The notes: generated from the sequence alone by a model not told the origin. A stretch of 64,000 bases of DNA from Drechslerella dactyloides (GCA_020064725.1 JAGTWJ010000006.1:124001-188000), one strand, 5' to 3'. Shown: positions 11,008 to 24,900, counted from the stretch's first letter. Numbers and translations: made by a program.

Positions 11008-11917
11008 TGCACAGTAGTGTGTTTAAGGTGTCAATCGAAGAATGGTCTGTCTGAGTCTTGCTGCTGTTGGAGATTTGTAGAAAAGAGAGAGTCTGTAGGG
11101 CTCCATTTATAGACTAATACGAGTATTCTCGGAGAGAATTTCCGTCCGGCTTCGTTCAAAGTAGGAAACGGATCTCTCGGACCGCTCCCTAGCCGGAATT
11201 TCTGACGACTATATATCCGCTGTGTAGAACTCTCGGTCTCGGAAGCCATCGGGACCTCCTCCCCGCATCTTAATTCCAGCGAACAACTCTAACCCCGCAA
11301 TATCCGCCTGAAATCCAGAACACTTGGGTAATGATTGAACGGTATGCTATTCTAGGTTCTCGGAGCGGATCCAGGAACGCTCAACAGACCCGAGACTATT
11401 CTAATTCCGTAAACTCCAGATGCCAAGTTGCGACGCGGGCAGCCAAGCGTTGCCTGTGTAACCGGCGAAAAGGCTTCCTAAGTCCACATAAACTCCGAGC
11501 GCTTCCTTATGACCTGGGACAATCTGAAGAACAAAAGTATTGGTAGGCGATCAGAGTATCGATAAATTCAATCGGCGTCTTAGAAATTTCCGCTCCCAAC
11601 ATAGAAAGCTTGCTTCGATCGTGCTTCGTCGAGAGCGGCATGCAAGGGTGCACAAAATACCACGCAGATATGTGTTGCTGATAAGTCTGATGATAAACGC
11701 GACGATGAGCCAGCCTCTCACACAATGGCAAGAATGATATATTTGGTTGCGACCTGTGAGTTCTTCGCTGAGAACACTTGAGTCCTTTTCTCCAACGGTG
11801 ATACATTGATACCTCGGACCAGATATGTCCGTAGCCTTCGCTATCCCACATCAGTGAGTAACCAAACACACACGCTCTTTCTGGAAGCTCGCAGAGTTAA
11901 CATAGACCGTCGGCTCC
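11008..11917. other. Gene-free stretch
   Basis: This holds the 5' flank of the aldo-keto reductase and random short frames. I see no domain, repeat or RNA gene here. Confidence 0.4.
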
Positions 11918-12203
11918 ATGTCCTCCGCTGATTCGCAACCTAAAAAGCTCACCGGTGCCACAGCGACCGGAATCTCCGGAGCCGACAGAATTCCAACCTC
12001 CGAGAATGCATCTGCGTCCGCGTCGGCGCCCACGTCGACACAAACGGTTCAAGATAGTAGCGGCATTTCATAGGATGAAGCGCAAGATTCGAGAGAGACG
12101 ACATCGACGCCGAGTCCGATCGAGTCGTGCTACCTAGGGCGACAGATCTTCTTCTCAGGTGCAATAACAATCGAGGTGGTCTTTACGGACACTACTGATG
12201 ACG
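11918..12203 (+). pseudogene. Small Ser/Thr-rich coding stretch interrupted by TAG
   Basis: From the ATG at 11918 the frame reads MSSADSQPKKLTGATATG, then a Ser/Ala/Thr-rich segment, up to a TAG at 12071. The same frame resumes immediately with protein-like sequence (ESCYLGRQIFFSGAITIEVV) and ends at a possible donor, GTATGTAG, at 12204. The opposite strand is also fairly open, so the strand is uncertain. It could be a short real protein of 51 residues or a broken longer gene. No family recognised. Confidence 0.3.
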
Positions 12204-12400
12204 GTATGTAGCTGATATTGCTGAGACGTTCTCTGATCTCCCGTGTCCTGCAGTATTCGGGTCATGAATAGTATCAAGAGAAAAGAAGGAAAAACGCATA
12301 CTAGATATGCTTCTCGACAGGGCCCGCGGCAATTTTGCATGATATAAGATTGCGAAGTCTCTATCTAGCTGACGGTTAACCTGGCACATGCCCCTGCGAG

Positions 12401-13361
12401 TTAGATTTCTTCGATGGGCTCTTTTGCCGCGTCTTCAACGGGAGTAACGTCGTTTTGCTCCTCGACGAGATCGAGCGCTACCGCGGCCTAAAAGCCGGTT
12501 CCTGCGCTTTTTTCCATCATGGGCAGCGTGTGACGCGGTCCCTCCGCGCGCCCGTTGGAATGGTACGTCCCGTCTCCCTAGACGACCTTGCGAGAGGGAC
12601 ATTGATAGATATTGATATCTGACTTGCGGCTTGGCGATGCGTTCGCTGGCTTTAGTACTTCCACTGCTGTCATACAAAAAGTCAGGTCCAACTCGAGGCA
12701 TGCGTTCTCGGCGGGCGGTGCACTGGCGGCCTGCAGCGATTCCTTAAGGTGCAGGACTACCGCAAGGGCAAGTCCTTCTAACTGACATCCAGCATTGCGT
12801 ATGCGCGCATGCAGTCATGCAGTGTGATGCACAGCCGCGCCTTGCATAAATCGTCGTGGATGGAGGCGTTTCCAGTTCGATGGTATGTGGAATCAAGGGG
12901 GCGGATGAACTCATGATCGAAGGGCCTGGTGGCGTTACACTTGTCGTTCGTTGTTGTTTTTGTACCACACACCAATTGCAATTGAACTTTCGTCGGGCAA
13001 ACAAACAAATGTCAGCCTGCCCCTCCCTCCATCTTATCAACCTGCGCGACGGATCCTGTCGCGGCGTGAAGGAATTTTTCGAGCGCGCATTACCTGGGAA
13101 TTCTGCCGGCTTACCGGTATGTGACCCACCTGCTGGGGTTTGTGAATCGTGCGATTTGGACTGCTGTCAAACCCTGCAGATGGCCTGGCACCCGCAGCAG
13201 AACTGTCATGCGCAGCCTCCAAGACCTGTGTTGGAGGAATAGCAGCAAGTAAGCCGGCCATAGGTATCGTAAATGTCCCTAACCTGGAAATTGCAGAATT
13301 CGAGATTATGAGACAGCGACTTATAACTCTGGAATCGGTCGATATGATCCAGCGTCATCAT
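12401..13361 (-). pseudogene. Decayed or mis-spliced unrecognised gene
   Basis: Several protein-like pieces follow each other in order on the minus strand: LDHIDRFQSYKSLSHNLEF (about 13355-13285), AGLLAAIPPTQVLEAAHDSS (13260-13130), DDLCKARLCITLHDCMRAYA (about 12860-12780), LALAVVLHLKESLQAAS with LDLTFCMTAVEVLKPA (12776-12630), and a tail AAVALDLVEEQNDVTPVEDA ending in TAA at 12401. They lie in different frames with TAG stops near 12580 and 12490, both of which would be CAG before a C-to-T change. One pair of stops could instead lie in an intron. The order resembles a fungal regulatory protein, but no Zn2Cys6 cluster or other motif was found, so I give no function. Confidence 0.35.
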
Positions 13362-14921
13362 CGTTCGTCGTCAAGCGTCTTCAGCTCGCAGGGAACTTTT
13401 GGGGCAGTCCAGTCAGGGGCCATCCTGCCCTGTAAGGCGTTTGGCATGGCTTGGCTTTCGAGTATTTAAATGCTTCATGGCGGCTCGCCTGGCCGTGGCG
13501 GAGACTTGGCCGAAGATATGGCGTGCAGTTCCATATCGGTGTAGACGAGGTGTGGATTTAGCAGTGGGGCTGAAGCATTAGTTTGGGCTACTCTCGAGCT
13601 TTGTTCGCCCGCTATGCGGTGACAAATATGCGGCTCTGGATCAAGTTAGCTTTAGTTATATTTAAACATTCTGCAAACGGGACCAAGGTGGCATCGAGGA
13701 CCCATCTTTCCCCATCTTGACGGCGTTGTGTGCCAAAGTTTTCGCTGAGATAGGATCGCGAACGACCCAAACCTCCTGAAAGATCCGAATACCCGTGGGA
13801 ATTTCCCCACCATGCCTTTCACCTCCACCTAGACTCTAGAAATCGAATCTTTCAATCAGTTTGCCCGCTTCGCTTAGCTGTACGAGGCCTCCCGTAAAAT
13901 TGCTTGGTACCTGCCAGCAATGTCAACGCTGATTTCCCCAGACCAACCAGACTGCGGGCTCGTCGTAAAATCTGACAAGCCCTCAGCCGTCCCTTGTGCA
14001 TTTTTATTGGCATCGCTGGTGCGAGCTCCAGGGTGTCGAGCACCCTAACTGGTGACACGGTCAAGCCTTTCACCCACACCCGCCTGGAGTATCCAATCAG
14101 GACGCGGAACCTGATGCTCAAGGTTCAAGGATGTGACCTTTCCGGACTGCACAACGAAGGACAAGCACAACCTCGCCCGCACTTTTGCCCAGCCGCAGAG
14201 TTTACGAACAAGTGCACGGCACAGCAGCCCGATAGGATAACGCGAGTGTTCCAGATATATCTCGCCCCATTGGCTTCTTGCATCTGCACGGCTTGGCTGG
14301 CGTGATGCCCGACCGGTCTATCTCATAATTAGATCGGTTCGAGGTCGCGGTCGGTGGGATGGACTAACTGTGGTTAGATGGTTTAGACATTTAGCTTGAG
14401 ACTCGCTCGCTCGCTCGCCTGCTGCTTGCTCAGCCGTGCCCGCATGTTGTTCGTATCCAAATCGGACCTGCTCTGTCTGACGGTGACGAGTCGAGTCGAA
14501 TAGATCTGCCTCTGGAATGCATTGTATCTTCCTGTGCAGCTCGCCACACACGTGCAGGGGGGCTGTCCCAGAAATCGAGTATTTCCTGTGGGAGTATTTG
14601 TATATTACTTGACAGGAGTACCTACATTAATATATGTACGGACAGACCTCCACTCTGTTGCAGCGGCTTCCAGATCTTTGGGCCACCCTTAATAATTTAA
14701 ATCCGCATCTGACTCGACCTGACTCTCGTTAGCGGCGGCCGGACTCATGCCCAGAAAGCTTCGTTTTTAACCAGCCTGGCGCCCGTGGAAGGCACCAAAG
14801 AATTGCGGATCCCTTCTTCGTTCGATAGGCAGCAGTCTCGGCATTGAAGACTTCGGACGAAACGAATAGACGACAGTTACCGATAACGACCGATACTGAT
14901 ACCACGATTGGTTGATAAAGG
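13362..14921. other. Gene-free stretch upstream of the kelch gene
   Basis: There are short frames only. A CGCTCGCTCGCTCG run lies at about 14403-14420. No supported gene or RNA. Confidence 0.4.
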
Positions 14922-17603
14922 ATGTTGGCACTGGCGGGTATTCAAAGGTGTCTGCCGACCTGTTTGTATGTTCTCGCCATCACGGCCGGGCTGGTCGACG
15001 CCCAGGCGAGGGTAGTGCCGCCGAATTTCGATCCGATAGTGCAGTTTTGTCGTCGGTTCAGCCACCAGAGTGAGTGCTCGCGAGAGAGACTTCCTATCGA
15101 ACGCGGAGTTTTGTTGAGTGGTGTTGGCGATATGATGTTGACATAATTGTGATTGCAGCTGCCGTTGTCGACGACCGGCTTTACATCGACGGCGGATATC
15201 TCCAAATCAAGTCCTTGAACCCCTCCGACGGACCAGACGCCAGCAACTACTCGAGTGCGTACCATACCCCTATATACTCACCCCAATAAGCAGTTCACTG
15301 ATTGGTTGAAAAAAATACCGTAGACCCGAATATTCTTTACCATGACCTATCGACGACGTTCCGAAATGGCACAGACCTGGGGATGCCGCCGCTGCAAAAG
15401 CTCAACCCGAAGCCTGCGAATGTCCCTCTCCTAGCCGGCGGCGCGCTATGGGCCGACGCCACGAATAAGAAACTGTACCTCTATGGCGGCAAGTTCACGA
15501 ACGAGCAGCCCGTCCCATTCAGTCTGTGGATGTACGACACACTATACGATTCGTGGCAGATCGTAAACCAGACGGGCTCGGCGACGGGGAATGGCATCGG
15601 GAACGGTAATGGATTCAACGTCGCGAGGATATACAACGGCGCCAGCGCGGTCGCCGAGAGATTGGGCATGGGATACTACCTTGGTGGCTGGGTCGGGTCA
15701 GATAGCGAGTATGGCTACGAGGGCGATCAGTTCGCCGTGTCAAGTCTGTTAAGCTACGACATGGTGGGGAACGTTTGGAAGAACGACACCATCCCGAACG
15801 GAACACCTCGAGCGGAGGGCGTCATGCTCTACGTGCCGATAAGTGAGCAATCCCGAGTTCGATTATCATGTCTACAACAATGCAGGTGTCTAACAGATGG
15901 CTAACGGCGAATTGCATACAGGTGACAATGGCATGTTGGTTGCGTTTGGCGGCGTCGAGGTTCCGGGGCCAGGCCAGTCTACAAACACCAGTAATAGTCA
16001 AAATTCATCCGCTCCTGCGAACATCACCGGGGTGAGCTCATGGAATTTCTCCTCTTTCGATTCGACTACCGATCGCTAATTATTGACGAACCAGATTCCA
16101 ATGTCGGAGATAAGCCTGTACGATATCGCCTCGAGCAAGTGGTACACGCAGACCGCGACCGGCGATGTCCCGCCGTCGCGGAGACTCTTCTGCGCCGGCG
16201 TAGGTACTGGAAACGTCAGAGGCCCCGACGGCAAAGTCCGTCAGACGCACAACATGTAAGATTGCAATTCCCTACCTCAAGGGACGGAATTCAACATCAA
16301 CAGTCAGAGCTAACTGCATTGATACAGCTACTTATACGGCGGCGCAGCGGCTCCCGATGCAGACCCGTCCGGCCCAGGCTACGACGACGTCTACATCCTC
16401 TCACTCCCAGACTTCGTCTGGACGAAATACTGGCCGGCGACGAACGTCAACAGCAACCCGCACCACAGCCTCAGCTGCAACGTGATCAAAAACTCGCAGA
16501 TGCTGATTATCGGTGGAAGTTTCCCGCTGCCGCAGTCCTCGTGCGATGTCGCCGACCAGGCAGGTGTGCACAATCTGAACCTCAGCGGTTCCGACCCCGA
16601 GAATACGATCTGGCGTGCCTTCGCCGTCAACATGACGAAATACAACGTGCCTAAAGTCATAGCCGATAGCATTAGAGCTAACGAGTACGTCTAATGCCTT
16701 CCGAATTTCGAACGAATTGCAATCATGCTGACATGTACCTGTCGAAGAACAAGCACAGCAGTCCGCGCATACGACCATCCCGACCTCACCACCCTCCTCG
16801 CCCGCACCCCGCCCACAGCCACCCGTACGCCCACCCGTGCCGTCACAACAGCAACCTCCCGCCCCTCCAGCGGCCTCACCTCCCGCGACCGCACCATCAT
16901 TATCGCCACCGTCGTCCCCATTTCCATCCTTATCATTGCCTTTGCCATCTTCTGCGGTATGCGCTACCGCCACCATGACCGTAGTGACAAGATGACCACC
17001 ATCGACGCACCGCCACCCGTCATGCCACCACCCGCCGTCGTGAACGAGCACGATCTCTACGCCGGCACCCGCCTGGACACCGCCGCCGCAGCCAGCGCCG
17101 CCGACTTTACGGAGCAGAAATTCTCCCCGTCGAACGTCGCCCCAGAAGTCACACAGATCTCCCACGACACGTACAGCATCAACAGTGGTAACACGCCCTC
17201 GCAGCCACAGAACGGCTTCGGCTCCCCACCACTCGGCTACAGCTCCCCGCACATCCTCGATGCGAGTGTACCGCCGACAAGCCAGGCGCCGATAGCCCCC
17301 GCGCAATCCGCGCCGGTAGCATACATCCGCAATGCAGTAACAGGCGGCCTAACGCCCGTTTACGACGACGTACCTGCGAATACCAATGGCGCGGCAGTAT
17401 CGAGTCCCGGGCGTCCGGTGCCGCCGTCAGTACACAGCGCATCGTTCAGCGAGGAAGTGGACCCGTTCTCGATGCCCAGGCCAGATCGGTCACGGACGGC
17501 ATCAGAGGTGCATGCGGATCCGATTGCGCCGCTGTCGCAGGGGAATGGGCGGGCGGCGGCGCGGACGCAGAGCGGGCTGCACGAGCTGCCGTCGGAATAC
17601 TGA
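14922..17603 (+). CDS. Secreted/membrane kelch-repeat protein, seven exons
   Basis: Proposed exons are 14922-15069, 15159-15254, 15324-15842, 15922-16031, 16095-16255, 16328-16684 and 16748-17603; all phases close and give 748 residues. An N-terminal signal peptide (LYVLAITAGLVDAQA) is followed by kelch blades with the GG-(x)n-Y/W pattern: VVDDRLYIDGGYLQ, NKKLYLYGGKFTNEQ, GMGYYLGGWVGSD, GMLVAFGGVEVPG, YLYGGAAAPDADPSGPGYDD and SQMLIIGGSFP, forming a beta-propeller outside the cell. A membrane helix (TIIIATVVPISILIIAFAIF) lies near residue 520, followed by a Pro/Ser-rich cytoplasmic tail with PPPVMPPP. This layout is common in Pezizomycotina surface proteins, which are mostly uncharacterised. 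It ends 555 bp from, and convergent with, the FAD oxidase. The acceptor of the last intron (CGAAG at 16747) is my choice among several. Confidence 0.85.
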
Positions 17604-18158
17604 GAAGTTGTTAATCATTAATTGAGTAACTTTACGCATGTGTGTATGAATTTTGATGTTTTGAGGAATTTTGGCGAGGGATGTATTGTACAGATGTTGA
17701 TTTATATTTTCTAAACGATCTCTTGGAGTATTATCAAAAGACTCGATTCAGCACGATTTGCTGCTTCTTTTCAGGTTATATTTTGGTGCCGGCTTACCGA
17801 ATGCGGATGGGGTGGTGTGGATGGAAGGATATGATATTCACGGTCCTTTGGCTTCGGATGTAGCTACTTTTACCTCTAGAATTTTAATGCAAAACTACGA
17901 TACAATGCATACCTGTGGCGACGACAATCACCATTGAAGCCATACGAACTACGGATGTAGACGCGATTGAACTCAACTCTACATTAAACCATTTTAACAG
18001 CAAATTACATGAGATCATTCATACTAACCTATGTATTATATCTTCCAATCTACATGCCATCAAAACCCCATCCAATCCATCTCAAAATCAAATATTCGCA
18101 TCGAATTATACTACCCTTCATACGCTGATATGCATCTACGTGACGCGCAGACATGCAT

Positions 18159-19957
18159 TCAACTGAGCTCTCTAGGGACCGAGAACGTATTCGGCGTAAA
18201 CACACCATCAGGGTCGACACGCGCCCTCACGCTGGAAATCCGCTCATACTTCTCCCTGCTATCATAATACACGTCCCAAACTTTACTCAAATCATAATCT
18301 CCAAAAGAGCCCCAGTGGAGGCGGCGGTCCTCCTTGCAGAACTTACCGTTCGGACCGATACCCTCAGACTCGTTGACGGCGTGCCAGTCGAGTGCTGTTT
18401 GCTTGTTTTCTGGCCCGTAAAAGGCGTCGGCGGTGACGCAGATGGTTGAGTCGCGCCAGGAGAAGGAGGTGCCGTTTTTGGCGTTAGCGGTGAACTGAGA
18501 GTTTCTCCCGCCGAAGCATTGCAGTTGCGCGGAGAGCCAGACTCTGCATGGTGTCCATGTTATAACGTTAGCATGTGTCGGCAATTATATCATATTTATA
18601 CACAATATATGGGGTGCTGGCGTGATGGAATGAATGTAAACTGACCTGTTCGCCTCTGGCTTAACGACGGCATCGATGCGCTTCGTCATCCACTCCGCCC
18701 AGCCGTCCTTGGCCAGTGAGCGCGAGTTTGTCAAATGCGTACTCTTAACATACGGCTTGTCGAATTCTCTAATGTTGTTAAAAATCCACCCTTTCGTCAG
18801 TGCAGACATGGGCTTTATTTCCGGCGGCAGGTCGAAGATGGAGCCCTCGCCGATACGATCGAACCAGGACATATCCGGCTTGTCGTCCTTGCTGAAGGGC
18901 ACCCATTGGGCGTAGACGATGATTGCGCGAGGCCACAGTGGCACCCCGTCGTCGCCGTATATTTCGGGGTGTTCTTCGCGCATTTTCTCGTCGAGGCCGC
19001 CCTCGATGAACCAGTCGAGCAGCTTGTTGGAGGACGAGAGCACGCTGACGCAGAAGTCGTAGTTGCGCGGGAAGTTCTCGTCATCGGCCATCTCGACGAG
19101 GATGTCGAGGAGTCGTTTGAGGGTTGCGGGGTCGTACCAGTAGAGGGACTTGAGGCCACGTGAGCCGGGGTAGTCCTGGTCGCGGTGGACTTTAATGGTG
19201 AAGTGGGTGACCACACCGAGGTTTCCAGGGCTGCCGCCTAAGAGGGCATAGAAGAGGTCTGGGTCCGACTCTTTAGTGACGGTTTGAGGAATGCCATTGG
19301 TGTCGATGAGTTCAAGGGATACGACGTGGTCGCTGAAGAGGCCGAAGCTGCGGCCGAGCTGGCCGTAGCCTCCCTAGATGCATTATTCTCGTCAATTGCA
19401 GTTCTACCCATAGACTCTTGCATTTGACCAGGGGAACTTACGGACTGGACGTGCCCGCCGAGATGCACGTTGGTGCACTGACCGTGCGGGACGAATAAGC
19501 CCTTACTGCCAATATAATCGTTAAACTCGCCCAACCCCCAGCTGACGCTCGTCCGCACAAATGTCTCGCCATCCTTCTCGAAAACGCTGCGGTCGTTCGG
19601 GCCCTGGAAGACCTTCTTCAGATCGATCTGAATATTGGGCGCATACGTCGACGAAGCACCACTATACTGATGTCCGCCCGTGCGGACGGCAACGGCGACC
19701 TTCTGCGACTTGGCGTACTGCAGCGTCTTGCTAATATCGTCCTTACCCGACGGGATGACTATGAGCGCCGGGTCCATGTGGTGTTCGACGCCATAGCTGC
19801 TGGTCGCGTACTGGTAGCGGGCGTTCGCGTAGTCGCTGGATGCGGGAGGCAGCTGTACCCCCGTCACACCGCTGATGACGGCGATGCTGTTCAGCGGACT
19901 AGAAGGCCGGATAATGGACAGCACCGTCTTCTGGATGAACGAGATTACGCCGCCCAT
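18159..19957 (-). CDS. FAD-linked oxidase, berberine-bridge-enzyme family
   Basis: Exons on the minus strand are 19957-19442, 19373-18646 and 18543-18159 (542 residues, all phases close). An FAD-binding PCMH/BBE-type domain covers about residues 60-240, and the C-terminal BBE domain (VWDVYYDSREKYERI ... DPDGVFTPNTFSVP) ends the protein. Both residues for bicovalent FAD attachment appear present: His96 in RTGGHQYSG and Cys161 in PHGQCTNVHLGGH. Such enzymes oxidise sugars, alkaloids or other secondary substrates with release of hydrogen peroxide; the substrate cannot be told. No signal peptide is evident (MGGVISFIQK), so it may be cytosolic or use an unusual route. It is not flanked by other biosynthetic genes, so a cluster role is unsupported. 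Confidence 0.88.
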
Positions 19958-21952
19958 GGTTGCGGTATCTCAATGGCAGTTACTAGTATACCACGGTCAA
20001 ACTCCACCGATAAAACGGTTATACCGATAAAAACAATTGAGCGCACAGCCGGAACTACGGTGTATTCTGCCTGAGATAAGCTTTACACTATAAATTGGCA
20101 AGTACACCGGCTTTATACAGCCGACTGAACTGTGCCAAAGCGCACTTTACTACCGGTATACCCCTCAGACAGTCCGCGTCCATGACGCACGGTGGGCTCG
20201 TCAATAGTTCATTAATAGTGCGGCTGAGGTATTTCCCGACGGCTAGCAAAAGTGACCATGTAATGCAAGCCGTACATACGTCGCACACGTCGATACCTCC
20301 ACGAAAAGCACATGCGATCCTGCCGCTCGCACGCAAACGGCAGCGATGGCTCTGTGGTCAGCCAATCGACGGCGGGCTGCGATATCGTCGTGCATAGCCT
20401 GCGCGGGTTAGTCGGCGGTGTCCGTCAGTGCGCGTTCATCATCTTACAATACGACAGTGAGAAAGGTAGTACAGGGAGGCCCACTTACGTAGGTGCTTAT
20501 ATTTGCCGGCCGGCGTTGACCAATTGATATCCCGGTTTCCCAGTGCATTCCTGGATGCACCCTGTCGAGGAATGTGATAGCGTGGTTCCAACAGTTGCAA
20601 CGCGGGCGCCTAGTAGACAGCAGGGTCGGGTGAGTTGAGCATCTGCTCACGAGCTCACGAAAGGGAAACTCTGCAGCTTTGTGCAGACATCTGTTGTAAT
20701 AATTGCGTAGCCCACATATTTGTACAACGCGGGTTTTAGCGAAAGGTTACTCAAACTAGGGCATGTATGGGACATCGATCTTGATATATCAGTCGGAGAC
20801 TATATATCAGTAAGAAACTTAAATTACTTTATGTCTAGCTATACTACCAGCATGGCCTACGCGCTGAGGCTCCATCGGCGTCGACATGTTGTGCCATCAT
20901 TTTTGTGTTACAGGGCCAAGATGCAACACAAGCAGCAATTTCCCAATGGGCGGCGCGGATATCCCCTGAGATACGAAGCTGCTCCCTATATGCAGCCAAG
21001 TTGTCTGGGCTGAACTAGCGACGACGACGAATGCCCCGCTTGGGCTAGCGTCAGGCAGGAACATGTAAGAGCCGCTCTCCAAGACGGAGCCCAGGCCGCC
21101 ACACCGCGAATCGAAGATTAGCTCCACGAATTCGAAGGATAGTTTCTACTTAAAGTAATTGCTTATATATTTATGCATATAGGAAATGGCTACTTGGTTT
21201 CAGCTTCCTCTTAATAATGCACTCGTTGATATATTTGCAAATATAGGTATGGGATCGCGTTAGGAGATTTGCGAAAGGGCGCCCACCAGCCTTATACTCA
21301 ATGCAAACGCCTGCCGAGAACCGAACGCACATGTCGTCGCGCCCGTGGCATCTTTGTTAAAGACTTCTAGGCGCATCCACTGACGCGATGGTGACCAAGA
21401 TGGCGTTCACGGCTGGCCATGGCCACGCGTGTGCATGCCTACGTCGGCGCATTGATGCGCATCTGATATCGGCAGGTTCCGGTGGTTCCTGCGCAACTAC
21501 CATACTCTTACGTGATTCTCGCTTTGCATTGGTGATCTATCATGGATTTGTATCGTAATAGGCGGTCCAAGTATTCTGGGCAAGCCTGGAACCCGTTCAG
21601 CTGCGGAGCACCTAGAGAACGTAGCCGCTCGCTATATACATTTGCCCCTTTCTCTCGACCGCCTTCAGAGCTTCTCGTTCTTTCACCAAGCACATATTTA
21701 ATCGTGGAACCGCTCTTTTATTCCACTGTTTTGATCGAGGAATTCTAAGCGATTCTGGCCTACGTATCGACGATAGCCCCCAAAAACAGCTGTTGTTGCT
21801 GCACACATTCGTTTATCAAAACCCACCGCAGCGACAACGTCAAACACGCTCTTTTTCAACTTCTAACAGTGGCAACACACTGCCATGTCATTCCTTTATC
21901 GAAATCTTCAATTGCTGTTATAGTGTCGTACTTTGAAGAATTTAAATTGAAG
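19958..21952. other. Gene-free stretch between divergent genes
   Basis: This shared upstream region of the FAD oxidase and the WSC-protein gene holds short frames only. There is no recognised motif, repeat or RNA gene. Confidence 0.4.
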
Positions 21953-24900
21953 ATGAAGCTCTTATCTAGCTCGGGAAGCTTATTCGCCGCAGCTATCGCT
22001 GCCTTGAGTCGGATTCCTTTCACTTTTGCCCTCGGGTCTACCGATACTATCACGAGCTGTGGGGACAACACTCGAGCATGTTACGAAACGTAAGTAACCG
22101 GGGAGACACATCCTGTATCAAGGCGCTTTATGTGCAAATGCAGGTCTCGCAGCTGGACGAAGCTGATTAACGAATACTACAGTAATCACAATATGGACCC
22201 GGCCGTGGTCGCGTCCAACTCGTTTCGTCAGCTATGGAGGGCAACCCTTACAGGCAATTACCGTGGCAATAAAGAACAAATATTTGCCCAGCCTCTCGTG
22301 TATACACCGAAAGCTGGGACCGGAAAGACTCAATATGTGTACATCTCAACGACACAAAACAAAGTATACAAGATTGACGCCAAGACCGGGGCTATAGTTG
22401 CTGAACGTACACTCGCTGTCCCGTTTTTAACAGCTGACCTCGATGGTTGCGTCGATATCAACCCTCTGGTTGGTAACACGGCAACCGGCGTTATTGACCC
22501 CGACACCGACACATGGTACCTCACGCTTAAAACGTACCGGGATCAGAGCGATCAGGAAAAAGGGCGGCTTAATGGCCGGTACTGGATTTACGCTATCGAC
22601 GTCAATACGCTTGCCGATAAACCTAATTTTCCTGTACCACTCGAAGATTTGCCAGCCAGAAACAATCCAAAGAGGCTATTCAAAGGCGGGAATCAACATC
22701 AAAGACCTGCCCTTCTTCGACATGGACAATTCATCTACGCAGGGTTTGCATCTCATTGTGTTAAATTCAACTTCTCGGGTTGGCTAGTAGGGTGGGATAA
22801 GTCTAGTGGCCGCGTTGTTGAGAGTTATGCAATGCAGGGAGGGCCAGAAAGCATCGATGTAAGAGTGGTCTCTCAGACTAGAGCTTTCTTTTCCTAAATT
22901 TATGCTTTGTACTGTCGGACTAACGGGACTAGGTCAGAGGCGGAGGCATTTGGATGTCCGGTGGCGGTATCTCCTCCGATGATAGGGGATCCATGTGGTT
23001 CGCCACCGGAAATGGCTACGCATCCCAATTGAAAGGCTCACCGGTACCTGGACGGCAGCCTCCATCCGCTTTGGAGGAAGCTGCTGTACATGCGAGTATT
23101 CAAGGGGACGGCAGTGTCAGAATCGTAGATTTTTTCATGCCGTATGAAAAAGAAATTCTGGATGGCGCGGATCAAGATCTAGCGACTTCGCCGTTGAACT
23201 TAACGCCATTCAGTTGTCCAAATGCACAGAGGATTGGCATTATCACTGGTAAAAATTCGAAAACATACTTCCTCAATATGGATAATCTTGGAGGCTATTG
23301 CATGAGTTCGACAAAACAGGATGCGATTCTCGGTGTTTATCAAAACGAAAATTCCGTTTACGCTGGCGCCGGCATTTACCCCATCTCTCAGACAAGCGGC
23401 TATGTTTATATCAATATTATAAAGTATCCAACAAGGGTTTTCCAATTTAGTTGTGATGGCAGTGGAAACCCCAAGTTCGTTCCGGTAGCGACAAGCCCGG
23501 ACAAAAATGCTGATGTTCTCGGTGTCGGTCACGGCACAACAACCTCCTTCCCAGGCAAAGCCAACAGCGGCCTCCTTTGGATCTCAGACACGCAAGGTAT
23601 GTACAGTTGCAGATGTCCCCCCCTAAGGTATTTGTGCTGACAGTCAGAAGGCTTCGGCTTGCGGATCTATAAAGCCATTCCCGATGGTGGTAGTCTCCAG
23701 CTTGTCAAGACCTTTACGATTACTGGTGTTACTAAGTTCCAAAAACCGTCGTTCGGAGATGGTATTGCGTACATTGGTACCACTCAGGGCTATCTCTATG
23801 CCATTGGGTCGCCCGTTAATCCTCCAATGGAGTGCTCGAGCTACGATTTTGGTAACGTTAATGTCGGACAAGAAAGTGCTGTGAAAGAAATCTCTTGCCG
23901 AGCTAAAGTCGCTCTAAAGGTCACCGGAGTCGTTCCTCCCCCTAAGAGTTTTGGTCTTAACACGGTCCCTACTCTTCCCGCCAATGTAGCTGCAGGCTCG
24001 AACTTTACTTTCACAGCTCACTTTGCTCCTTCGACTGTCGGTCCTCTTGCAGCCGATGTATTTCTCAATATCACAAGTACTGCGGATTATTCTGACCAGG
24101 CTGGCATTTCCCTGGCGGGTACTGGCCGCTCATCCACTCCCGTTCTTGCCATTCGGCCCGAGAAGATCACATTTTCAAATTATATCACTGGTTCGTCAGC
24201 TGAAGGCGCTGATCAAAACTTCATACTTGCGAATGACGGCGACACCGCTCTTACTATCTCCTCCTACCAATTCTCCACCACGTCTGCCGACGGACCCTGG
24301 GTTCAACCTACGATCCAAGGCAACAATAGAGTCGTTGGTCCTTTCACTATCTACAGCCTCCCCACCTCAATCACCCCCAACAGCCAGTACGATATCCGCG
24401 TAAATTTCAAGCCCACTACCTCCGGCAGCTACGCCGTCTACTTGAGAGTCAACTCGAATTCTAGTGGGGGCTCTAAAACTGCCACGATTCTCGGTACTGC
24501 CGCCAATAGCCCGAAAGCTGTTGTCGAATTCGAGAAGCCAGGCGGTGGTTGGGTAACATATAGCCCGGGCGTCCCCTTCTCCTTCGGCAGTGTTTTGCAG
24601 CAGAACACCCTTAACTTGAAACTCCGTGTTACCAATAACGGAGGTGCTAATGCTGCCCCGCTATCCGTCACCGTTTCCAAGCCCCCTGTTGGCGGTGGTC
24701 CAGATGGTGTAGTTGGCGCTGTGAATGGGGTTGATTTGGGAGAAGGCACACTCATCCAAGCTGGTCAATCTGCGACTGCCGTGTTATATTGCTCTGTCCC
24801 GAGAACCCAAGTGAATACGGATCCATACATCAGCACTGCTACCTGGACAATGAACCTCAACGATCCAGCATTCGGGAAACAGGACATGCAATTCATTTGC

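Noticed and set aside
16690..16978. Long minus-strand frames over the kelch gene tail
   Set aside because: They are antisense shadows of a Pro/Thr-rich coding exon.
9956..19957. A secondary-metabolite cluster made of the reductase, kelch protein and FAD oxidase
   Set aside because: No core synthase, spacing too wide, and the reductase is broken.
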